Shown piece by piece: positions 12,797-64,000 of a DNA stretch of 64,000 nucleotides. A program made the translations under genes and the position numbers. Under the pieces are notes generated by a model. That model worked only from the letters and a program-made list of their open reading frames with translations, made no database searches and was not told the origin of the DNA. Source of the DNA: Atherinomorus stipes (taxonomy: Eukaryota; Chordata; Actinopteri; Atheriniformes; Atherinidae); assembly GCA_023101725.1 (NCBI GenBank), contig JALJCO010012606.1:1-64000 (forward strand), given 5' to 3'. Positions within the stretch are counted from its first letter, which is position 1. The number at the start of each line of letters is the position of its first letter.

Positions 12797-15700
12797 CTAA
12801 CAATAATCTACTCTAAAATTAGTAGGATCATCTTCCCTTTCTACATCTACTGCCTCTCCAAAGTCCCCATGGTACTCCAAGGAGGAGATGCACCCCAGTG
12901 TATCCTGGGAATTGTAGTCCAAGCAAAAGGTTTGCAGCAGTTGGTGTGACGGCTGATCGACGCCTGGGCTCAAAGATGGCTCGCTGATTGGAGCGGTGAG
13001 CAGGGAGAGCTGCATCTGGTCGATGGTGCTGATGAAGGGCTGTGGCTGGTCCAAAGGGGAGCAGATTGGAGGCGAGGAGCTGGTTGGCAAGGCAACGGCT
13101 CTTGGGGGAGCTGTGGGAGAGTTGACCTGAGAGTCGTCGGAGTTAAGGGAACGCCTCAGTTTGGCCCGAGCGTTCTGAAACCACACCTGAGGGGATAGAA
13201 AGGTCAGGTGAAGATGACTAAGAGCTTGAAAACAACAACAAAAAAGACAGAGTGAGCAACAAAATAACAGAGATGAAAAGGAACCAAAAAAAAAATGGTG
13301 GGAAAAGCAAAGAAAAAATTTGACAACCAGACGTAGAAACTGACCACAAAGAGACTGAGACGAGGCGTCAAATAAAGAGGGAGATGCTACATATCCACAA
13401 AGAGCCAAAGATCACATCAAAGAAATTCAAACTCAAAGAAATTTAAGTTTAAAGGAATAGTACACCCACAGAATGATGGTCCTTCATTTTCTACTCACCC
13501 TCATGCTGAGCAAGACTCTGCAGCACTTTTTTAATGGAGGTCGTGAACTTGCAGGGGCGCTTTGCGGCAGCTAGATGTTCTTCTGTTTAGGCTCTAAAAA
13601 TATACTAAATGATGTAGTTTCCAGTAGCCTAAATTATGGATGCTACCCAATCAGGACACTTGGATTACATTGGACGAGCAGTATGGAGGAAATTGCAAAG
13701 TTTTTGTTGACTTTTATGGACCTTTTTGGTTTGAGCCCCTGTGAACTCCATTATATAAAAAGGTGGGGGGAAAAACGAAAACCTGTCCGATCTGCATTTG
13801 CTGCATTTGAGATATAGTGTTGCAGTCTTGTTCACCATGAGGGTGAGTAGAAAATGAAGGACCATCATTCTCTAGGTGTAGCTACTATTTCTTTCAGTCC
13901 TGATGCACCGAGGTTATAGAAAAAACGTAACCCTGTTATCTCTTTAACGTGGAAGATCTACAAGTATGTACCTGCAGGACCCTCTTTGGCAAGCCGGTTT
14001 TATGTGCAAGAGAGGTCCAGTCTTTACCATCAGGGTTGTGCTTCTGGGCAAAGTATGACTCCAGCGCTCGGAGCTGCTCGCTGCGGAAACACGTCCTGAT
14101 TCGCTTCGTCCGCCTGCGGGTCCGCCCACCTGCCACCCTGTCGTCCAGTCGTGGCTCTGGACTGCTGACAGAGTCCTCTCCTTCACCTGACACCTGGTTT
14201 TGACTCGTCTCTGACATTAAAAGGGGCTTGGTTAGATTAGAGAATTGAACTGTTTAGTGCAGTGTTTTGGTTTACAGCAGATTCTCTGTACAGTTCAGTT
14301 AGTTTTACAACAGCAAGTGGGTTTATGAAAAATGAATGGATGGTTATATATTCTAAAGAAAAAAAAAGATGAAAAAAAGTGGTTTAATGCATCCTATCAA
14401 TTAATTTATTCATTTAATATAGAATAAATCAGGTTAATTTTCAGATTCATTGTCCTGTCCTACTCATACATTTTATAATGATAATGTTCAAACATGAAAT
14501 ATCAGAGGCATTTCAGAGGCGTGCTCTGATCATTCGATGAAACTTTATGCCCCCTACAGGTTGAAAATAAGTGAACATAGAAAATAAAGATCTACTTTAA
14601 GAAAATGCATCTACAGCACAAAATATGGATCAAAAATTGAAACCTAAACATGTGGTCATTTGCAGTTATAAGGATTTTTTTTTATCTTAAGACTTATGAT
14701 GTTGTGGTGCATAACAAGGCCTCATTCTACAGCAGATCTGTCAACTATTAAAAAGCAATCTGGAAACTATAATGATGAAAAATATTGTTTTTAAATTATG
14801 AACTCAATGCCTCAAAGAATTCAAGCTGTAATAAAATACAAAACAGCTGAAACAAAGAACTGCAGAGAACCACAAAAACACAATGTTTTTGTGGTTCATG
14901 ATCTGTTTTTTTTCTTTCCAGCAATTTTCTTACATTTCAGGTACATTTAAATCCAGAATATTAAGCTATCAAATAAAATACTTTTTGTTATATCTAATTT
15001 TCGGAATTTTTTTATTTAAATCTATTTAACAAAGCATACTGAACACCCTTCATATGGGGCGATTTCTCATTGTTTTCCCCACAGGTTGTAAACAGTGACA
15101 GAAAAACATGTTAAACAGGGAAAAATGCATCATAAGTACATTATTGCAATAACATTTGGTGTAATTTTCCATGTTTCCAGGTTCTGAAAATGTTATGTTG
15201 CAAGCTTGGAAAAGCTGCATGTCCATGTCTTTAGGCATACCCATTGATACAAAGAGTTGGATTAAGCATGCGACTGGAACCTGACCCCCAACATTCATTT
15301 AGATCTCATAAAATAGGAAAATGTGTAAAATAAAAAAAGAAAACATTTGTGAAAAAGTTAAGTTTATTAGTTGGCAATGACTATATTTTCCCGTTAACAT
15401 TTTCCCTTTTTTTTTGTAAAATCACAGAAAAAAAACTCACTCACCATCTTTCAGATTTGGATTGAATGGAGGGTCTTGTGGTGGCACAGCGCCCCCATCA
15501 TTGTAATAATGTGACTGACAGTAGAGATTTGGGCCCTGCATGCAGTACAAGTTCCCCGGCATCAATTTAATATCACATTCCTGCAAAACATCAGAAGAAA
15601 TACTTGTATTTATTTGATGTTTTGTAATCAATCATATTAAAGCGTTTATGCTAACCTGGCAGGAGAAGCAGTGAGGATGGAAGGTCAACTCGCCAGATCT

Positions 15701-18491
15701 CATGACCAAAGCAGAAGGTGGGATCGCTTGAAAACAGCGAGCACACTGACCACCGCCGAACAACCTGGTCATCAAAAGCAAGATACAGATGTCAGAGATC
15801 AGTGGATGTGTTCTGATTTGTTGGGAAGTAAATGACTTCAGTGTGGAGAATCAGTTTGACCTGCAGTAGTCCTGCTGGCAGTAGATGTTTCCATCTCTCC
15901 AGTACAGGGAAGGATGCGTCTGCAGCTCACAGTGACACTGGCTGCAGCGGAGACAGGCGCCATGCCATACCTTCCCTGCTGCCAACAGGAAGAAGCGGTC
16001 GCACACCTGCTCACCACACCCAGCACACATCATCGGCTCATGGATGGACACAGCCGTTGTAGCCTAAGACAGATTTACTGGCAATGAATAAAACAGGACA
16101 TTGTGGAAACATCCAGTAACACATTTACTCAGACATAAGAGCATTGTAACTGTTGGTTTTGGTTGAGCTAATTTTCCCTTTTGCAAACACTGGAAGCTGG
16201 CTCCTGAGCAAGGGTGGGGTTTAGGGATACAGTGGGGATGACACTTGCACCCCCTCTAAGGTGAAGTTATCCCCACGAAAATAACCGCTAGACTTGTGTG
16301 AATGAAATCCCGTTCAATCCGCACCTTTGGGCTTCTACTCTCGTGTGGTGGTGAGTTTTGTTTGCAACTCCTCCTCCCCTGACTGTATTTCGTCTTTTCC
16401 TTTTGTTTTGGTGTGTTTGGGACGTTTCTGGGTGGAGATTTGCATGCTGTCTCAAGCCAATTACAGAGCTTAGGGCATAGCGTTCTGTTGGGATAAACTC
16501 GTCGTTTGGAGCAAACTTCTTTTTTCTTTTTTAAATGTTGACTGTAGCCGACACTGGATTCACTCGAATTCTCAATAAAAATGGCGGACGCTGCGAAGAA
16601 AAGGAAGTATTTTGTGGTGAAAAGAACTTTAGATAGTACACGCACGAAAACCATGGGCTGGTTTGGCTTTCACCTGCTTCCAAGCTTTGAAGGAGATGTT
16701 CGGGGCCGAAGAGCGATGCAGCCATAAGCCCGAGGGGAGGGGCACTCAGTTTGAATAGTGTTGACTAACAGAAATGGGGAAGCACTCCGGACTATACCTA
16801 TCAGTTTGATTGGACACTGCAGTAGCCACCCCAGGGTGAAATTTATGACCTTTTTGTAAAGAGGAAGGGTGTAGTTCATGCCAAGACAGACCCCAGCCAT
16901 CATAACAGCAGCTATGACAACAAATTAAACTTTTCTGTGGTTTTGGGGGTATAATATAATCTGTTGTGCTCTAATGAGGCCATGTGAATGCCAAGAGCAA
17001 GTATCAAAGTCTCTGTTCACAGGTAGTCAGCTTTGTTTCTTGGTTCAAAAACAGTCAAATCAGACAGCAGCTTATCATTCTACAAAGGTTATTCTACATA
17101 ATTCATATTCTCTATTTAGAGCACACTATGATGGGAACAGCCTCCTCCCTCCCCTCTCCTTCCCCCCAGCTGATACACTGTTGTGAGTCGAACTAGTCTG
17201 ACTGCTGATCTGGGTGAATTCAATTCAGGGTTTTTGAACAAATGATTAAAAAAAAAAAAACAACCCTTCTGCAGCAACACTGAAGGAGGCAACCACAACG
17301 TTGTCATTACCCGTATGTTTATGTATTTTCTACATGCCGTCTTGTCTAATAAATGCACATTCACTGTCTAAAGTGCCCATGGTGCTAACAGATAGCCTCT
17401 TAGCAAACAAACCTGTTAGCTACCCGCCAGTTGACCCAGTTTTTCCAAATTAGGTTGTAGCTTTGTAGCCAATAAAATTGAAGTCAACTTGGTCTCCGGG
17501 CAGATCATATAATTACAACACCCAACTCTTCGTGAGAACGGAAATCTGTAGCTATGTACGGATTATGTGTTATTGCAAGTTTCAACTGGAACGGCCCCCC
17601 AGGTGAGATGTCTGTCTTGGAAAGTCAGACAATCTTTCCACCTTTGAGTAAAGATTTACAGATTGCTGCGCCCAGTGTTAGTGGTCGGGTTAGCAGTTGT
17701 AGAAGCTTCTGTAATGTTACATTTATTTGGACTTCTGACTATTTTTTGTTGCATTAAATCAGTCATACACATGGTATTGTTTGATATAGATGTAGGGGGA
17801 AGCTGCTGTAGTGTAATTCACATTTTTCATGTGGTGAACTACAACGCCAGCTGTACTAACAACGGCTAATAACAATAGCCTTAGCAAACATGTTGTTTTG
17901 CTAGGCTGCTATCTTATTTTCTGACCAGTGAACTGGAATGCAAGTTGGTCGGGTGTGACGTCACCTCCCAGTTCCCACTTCCCAGTTCCACAGCACAAGA
18001 ACCACCACCACACAGTAAACCAGCACTAGGGGGAGAAATTGCCCCTTCTACCACATCAACCATCTTCACTTATGTTTTATGGATCTTTTTGAGGACTGTG
18101 AAAATTTTTCCACTTGGTTGAACGTAACTTGAATAACGTGAATATGTGTTGTTTTTCATCTCTCTCTAATGTGACCACAGTTGTCACAATAATTACCTTT
18201 CTTGTGCTCCCCCTGATAAAGTCTTGCCACCCTATGTAAAGTCTAGCTCCACCACTATTTGAGAGGAAACTAGTAGCCTGTATTAGTAGTGCGTCTCTTC
18301 CTGCTGAAACTTTTTTCCCTTCAAATTTTACTGGGTTTGGGTTAAAAAAAATAGGGTCACTGAATCACATTATCTCCTGCAGAACTTTCTTCCACCGCTG
18401 GGGCGACATCTAGTTCCGCCCCTTCAGCCTCTTCATCGAGTTCACTGCCGAACAACAGATCCTCGAGGGTTTGGTCATCTGGAGACATCAT
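12797..18491 (-). CDS. LIM-homeodomain transcription factor, Lhx2/9 (apterous) class
   Basis: Nuclear DNA-binding regulator. Exons on the minus strand: 18369-18491 (start), 15861-16063 (LIM1), 15656-15764 and 15445-15580 (LIM2), 13972-14210 and 12797-13186 (homeodomain, tail, stop). They total exactly 1200 bases, or 399 residues, close to Lhx2/Lhx9 length. LIM1 (about residues 54-110) starts CAGCGEQVCDRFFLLAAGK. LIM2 (about 117-175) starts CARCFQAIPPSALVMR and ends CQSHYYND. Metal ligands look complete. The homeodomain spans about 225-284 with helix 3 KRVLQVWFQNARAKLRRS, split after VLQ by the intron. Lhx2/9 match best at NPD-KD and KRVLQVWFQNARAK; Lhx6/8 have NCRARHKK instead. Odd: an acidic N-terminus unlike Lhx2/9, and a diverged helix 1 (RTCFRSEQLRALESYF). 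The first donor (AAT|GTGATT) is weak. Confidence 0.87.
13453..13892. mobile_element. TTAA-flanked MITE in the homeodomain intron
   Basis: Long inverted ends: aggaatagtacacccacag at the left is mirrored by cctaggtgtagctactatttct at the right, with gaaaatgaaggaccatcat on both sides. It is flanked on the left by TTAA (13449-13452) and on the right by a decayed TTCA. The same family occurs at 61906-62969. It interrupts the intron between the two homeodomain exons and carries no transposase. Confidence 0.75.
14215..15440 (-). other. Intron between LIM2 and homeodomain exons of the Lhx gene
   Basis: A/T-rich, with a short inverted match near 14870-14900 (cacaaaaacac/gtttttgtgg). No exon or clear mobile element seen. 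Confidence 0.4.
16065..18366 (-). other. First coding intron of the Lhx gene
   Basis: A 2.3-kb intron. Parts near 16240-16900 and 17930-18260 are G/C-richer than their surroundings and look like old repeat insertions, but no termini could be defined. No exon was recognised. Confidence 0.4.
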
Positions 18492-18498
18492 CGTTGTC
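18492..18498 (-). promoter_or_regulatory. 5' UTR end of the first coding Lhx exon, acceptor at 18499-18500
   Basis: The start codon at 18491 is preceded by GACAACG and a good polypyrimidine-AG acceptor (cccactgccttttcag). Transcription therefore starts further upstream, in a non-coding exon. Confidence 0.55.
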
Positions 18499-19374
18499 CT
18501 GAAAAGGCAGTGGGAGTAATTAACAATTCTCTTCACAATTATAAATCTCTTTAGAGGTTTAAAACAGCTGCATTTAATGTTTCTATCAATAAACAACAAT
18601 TTGACTATAAAATCTTAGTATTTTTTGTTTAAAAAAGTTAGTAAATTTTGTATGTGCACATGACCAATTTTAAATGTGTGTGCTTTAATTATTTATTTGC
18701 TGTGAATAATTTTGCACCTTCATAATTGTACTGGGATTTATTTATTTGTTTTATCTCTTTTTTAAAAAATTCTAATGGCATGCATTTATTTATACATAAT
18801 TTTGAAAAAGATACTGCGACTAGTATTTCAATTGGAGTTTACTTCAACTGCAAATGCAATGAAAAAGAGTAATCTAAAAAATTTGTTTTTAAAAACTGCA
18901 AGACCTTTAAATATTGACAGCTATATTTGTGCTGTATATTACGCTGAAATAGTGTGCATTTGCTTATTTATAAAAGATTGAAAAGCAATTATGCCTGGAT
19001 AAATTTTCAAAATCACATCACAGCTTCATTTTTAAATGTGTGCTTTTTAAACAATGTGCAACGTTTGGTAAATAGGGGAAACGTTTCAACAAATCTTCCA
19101 CACACGACTCCATATTATCATAGGTTACAAAGGTTTTAAAGTGGATTATCAACAGTGTGATGGAAATAAGACTGAATTTCACAAGTTAAATTTTCCAAAT
19201 CCAATTGGAATTCATTCACATTTAATTCCCTTTATGTGCATGACAGGTTTCACATTGATTTTTTTTTTCTTTTTTAGAAATTAAGGATGTAAAACTGATT
19301 AAGTGTTACAAAGATGGAAGTATTTGCAATCCTACTCAAGAAAATATATATTGAAGTCTGAGAAGAGAACTTAC

Positions 19375-19440
19375 CGGTATTATTTAGGAGCTTGGTTGGT
19401 TTTCCACTGAGTGTATTCTCTATGAGCCCTGTTCACACCT
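19375..19440 (-). other. Candidate non-coding first exon of the Lhx gene
   Basis: A strong donor on the minus strand (AATACCG|GTAAGTTC) ends at 19375. It would splice to the acceptor next to the start-codon exon at 18498. The 5' boundary is not visible; the coordinate is a guess. Confidence 0.35.
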
Positions 19441-21016
19441 GGAAGCAGAAGTGGAAGGTCCAGCTTTATTAAATCCAGAGCTTCTATCCTGATACCGAAC
19501 ACCACCTCAGGATTTTCCCTTCAAGTGCAAATCACGTAAACGCTCTCACTCTTTTAGGTGTCTCTGCAGCCTCCTGTCTTGTGGTTTTGAGATCAGTTTC
19601 CTCAACCTGAGGAGCTACCTTTCCACCTCATGGTCAACCAATCCCTTTCCCAGCATCTGAACTGTCAGCTGTCCCAGGTGACACACACCTGTAAACAAGA
19701 AAACCAGCAGGTACAGACAGGTGCAATGTGATTGGCTGCTTGCTAAGCAGCTGGGTGAGTGGGGTGGGGCTGCACCCTGGGGGCCAATTAAAAAACAAAA
19801 GGTGCTTAAAAGGACATCTGGGATCTGTGTTGGAAGATGAAAAGACACCTTTACAACTGATTCCGCATTCGAGCCAAACCCTTCTTTTATTTGGCTTTCT
19901 CTAAAACATGGCTGATAACATTTACAAAGTTATTAAATGAGAATATTATCTGCCATCTACGATTGAAATATTGGTTTATTTATGTTATTTGAGACATATT
20001 ACCCTTAAAACACAAGAGTAACAAAACTCTCTAGTATATTTAGTGTATATAGACTGTTTTTCAGGACCCATCCAACCACAAGGGCTGTTTAAGATAAAAT
20101 GCTTCTTCAGCACCCCCCTGGTGGTCAATAAAAGCATTTTCAGTTTAGTTCAGTAGTAGTCATGAATACAAGTCTGTATTGACCATTTGTTAATCTCTGA
20201 ATTATTTAATGATTGATGTTTATCTGGCATCTGCACAAAGGGTAGCCCCGAAAAGGTAAACTTACAAATTACTTTCTAGACCTCTTCACTAAAACTACGT
20301 TATGTTGTGTAAATTTAAATTAATGTTCAGTCTTACCTCTCTAAATACAAAAGGTGATCAATATATATACACATCTACAGCAGAGGTAAGGTCATATGGC
20401 CAAACATGACTCAGCAGACCTCGTCTTCCTTTGCATCCTTCAAAAACTGCTTAGGAAACTTTCAAATCCTTTCACTGAAGTATTGTTATTTTACATCTTA
20501 ATCACTATTAATCAAACTTGACTCTGGATGATTCAGTTTCTCTCATCTGTTTTAAGCTGATTTAAAATGATGGAAACTGATCAATTAAAATAAGAAAAAA
20601 AATCTGTTGGATATGATATGGAGTGGATAAGAATAATTAGCTGATCCCTAAAGTAAAATACATTTTAGAGCACAGTGCAATTAATATTAGTGAAGCAACT
20701 GATTACCAATGCACCTAGCAATCAAGCCAACATCCTCAGTAAAAACTCTAGATCTCTTCATTCTTCTTCAATGACATAAGAAACTCCAAAAACCATAGAA
20801 ATGTTAATTTCCTTTTTGCAGTTCCTGAACTGATCAAGAGTCAAAGATAAAAAAAAAAAAAAAAAACTTTACCACTGAATAAAAAAATGAACTAAAAACT
20901 GAATGTTTTTAGCACATCTTGCAATTACAGCATTTACATAAATGTTCGGTGATGTGCTTCATTTTTTACACTTTTAGTAAAAAAGAGACCACTCTGTGGT
21001 TTTCAGTAACAATTAT
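19440..21016. other. Intergenic stretch between tnxb and the Lhx gene
   Basis: Upstream region of the Lhx gene. It includes a poly-A run near 20850-20868. No coding exon or defined mobile element was found. Confidence 0.4.
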
Positions 21017-21022
21017 TTTATT
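21017..21022 (-). terminator. tnxb: Candidate polyadenylation signal of tnxb
   Basis: AATAAA on the minus strand, 1.17 kb downstream of the tenascin stop codon at 22190, with no competing gene between. The length of the implied 3' UTR is plausible for a tenascin. Other A/T-rich hexamers cannot be ruled out. Confidence 0.35.
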
Positions 21023-22189
21023 GTATTCTTTTAGGAGCACCATACATGGAGAGGAAGGAAAAACAAAAGACAAAACGACACACGGACAAACGCTGCAAGG
21101 ACAGCTGGCAGCTGAACCACAACAGGTGCAAACTGCATCACTCACCTGACTGTCACCAGTTTGCCACTGAGCAGCCACGGAGCAGCTGACGTGTCTCACA
21201 GTGACCAGTGGGGGGCGCTGATTAGCTTTAAAGCTGAGCGGAATAGCTTTGCTAACAAACGGGGAGTTTAAACAGGCGTGGACTCACAGCCAGGTCCTGT
21301 GCTTGGTTTGATTGAGTGGAAATGAACCAGAAATAGAAAAGATTTTCTTCACCTGCTTCAAACAATACAAGTTAAAAATATATTTATATATTATTCATGT
21401 CTGACATGAAATGACAGAAATGTGTTATTATCAAGTCTGGAAAATCATAATCCAAAAAATAATAAGAATGAAAATAAACAAAAACAAAACATGCATGTAT
21501 GGACATGAAGTTTCCTCTAAGTTGCAGTTTTGTTTCATCAATCAAACTGCGATCAATCAGCTTATTCACAAGGGAAAAAAAGTGTGTGGAGCTCACAAAC
21601 TGTCTTTAAAAACTGCATACCTGCAAGAGTTTTTCTTTTTTTTTGACAAACCTAGTGATACTTTTATTATTAACCAAATAAACCAGACTTTAAAGGCATT
21701 AATAGATTACAGCTAATGATTACACTGTTGTTTGTATATGCAGAGAATTTGCACTTAAAGTATTCTTTAACACCATCCTGGGTCAAATCAAAGTATCCCT
21801 GGGTCTATTTTAGTCAGGTCTGGATGTGTTTAGGTCACATCAGGTATCTGTTTATCAAAAGTTTTGAGTCACGCAGGGTTTTGGAAGTTTTACCCTGAAT
21901 TTATCTGTTTCAGATCTCTGAATCTCTGGGCACTGGAAATCAGAGATGACTGCAAAATGAGACACCAGTTGTAGTGATGTCTGTTAGACCAACATCTTTA
22001 CATACTGAGAAAGTAACGCTGCTCTAAAATGCTGCTGAAGGAATCTGTACAATCTACAGTAACATACTGATAACTGACTATACAAATGAAAAAAAAAAAA
22101 GTCTTCATCTCTTAAAATGTGTGTGCGCACACGTGTTGACACACGGCTGTCAGCGTGTGTTAAGCAGTCCATCATCATCTTTCTCACTT

Positions 22190-63232
<41,043 letters not shown>

Positions 63233-64000
63233 CTGAAATAGAGAAACAGATAATCTCTGTGAGTTGTCCATGTAACTGTAGCCCAGTCAGCTTTTAGAGC
63301 AGTTAAAATGGTGAAGCTGAGTAGTGAAACAATGACGATAATGTGTGTTTCTGTTGCAAAGCATTAACATGCAGAGCGGAATATTTGGACTGAGGTGAAG
63401 GACAGTGGAGTCTACTGAGTCATTTTGACAAAGACGGAAGACAAAATAGAGTCCAAACAACATAAAACAAGAAAAATAAAAATGACAAAACACTGAAAGA
63501 AACAAAACAACAACAAAGAGATGGAAAACAATGGAAGATTCGGAATGACTATAAAGCAAAAGCAAACAATGAAAAACTAACAACTACAAAAAAATTGGAT
63601 ACAAAGTAGCTTTGAAAAGACACAAAGACCAAATATGAGGAAAAAATAACCAAACAAAGAGACACAAAGTATAAAAAGTAAAAAATAAAATAAAATTACA
63701 ATACAGAGACAATTGCCATGAATCAAAAAATACACAAAACGAGAAAACAAACAAACAAAAAAAAAACAAGCCCCCAAAATCTAACAAACAAGCAACACAA
63801 AATAAAAATGGAGCAACAAATAAACCACAAACACACTTCAACTAAAATGTTCTACAGATGAGATGGTGAAGCATTACTTGAGAACACAAATGCTGCAGCG
63901 TCCATGCAGGCCTCCAGTTAAATCTCTGGAACATCAGAGGGGATGACGTATGAACATGTTGGTCAATATTCCAGAGTATTTGCTGTCACTGTGCATGTAC

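Noticed and set aside
16531..16725. Overlapping minus-strand ORFs in the first Lhx intron, 16256-16903
   Set aside because: No domain recognised, no compatible splice sites, and the Lhx reading frame is complete without them.

Overview
This is a piece of a ray-finned fish (teleost) nuclear genome. The evidence is intron-rich genes with GT-AG splicing, a fish-type MHC class I gene, a high load of short non-autonomous DNA transposons, and teleost-style non-LTR repeat tails. I did every call by reading the sequence; no database was searched, so orthology calls rest on family motifs.

Four protein genes are visible, all on the minus strand, so transcription runs from high to low coordinates: a tenascin with X-type features (tnxb, 3' part only, from beyond 63.2 kb down to 22.19 kb), a LIM-homeodomain gene of the Lhx2/9 (apterous) class (about 19.4 to 12.8 kb), a neuropeptide precursor of the QRFP/26RFa family (about 11.3 to 9.5 kb), and a classical-looking MHC class I heavy chain (6.32 kb down to the left edge). 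Each was rebuilt exon by exon from splice sites, and the intron phases agree.

The tenascin gene shows six fibronectin type III (FN3) units, one very large low-complexity exon (31851-34692) and a five-exon fibrinogen-like C-terminal domain. One FN3 module is split by an intron of about 26.8 kb (36339-63116). That intron contains most of the mobile DNA: a piggyBac element nested inside another TTAA-flanked element, a Harbinger-type MITE nested in a tRNA-derived SINE, a hAT MITE nested in a TTAA-flanked MITE, a mariner/Tc1 relic, and several fold-back elements.

The gene set tnxb + Lhx2/9-class gene + qrfp + MHC class I suggests a member of the MHC paralogon. Human TNXB is at 6p21 in the MHC, and the 9q33-34 paralogon arm carries TNC, LHX2 and QRFP. 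The homeobox gene could be a third Lhx2/9 ohnologue; this is inference.

Three single-base frame breaks sit at homopolymers inside coding exons (9648-9652, 31978-31982, 33148-33155). Each interrupts an otherwise coherent protein, and the intron phases of the big tenascin exon only balance if the two breaks there are counted as missing bases. Assembly error is the leading explanation.

The rest is intron or intergenic DNA with simple repeats and mobile-element debris, listed below. I saw no rRNA gene, genuine tRNA gene or CRISPR array.
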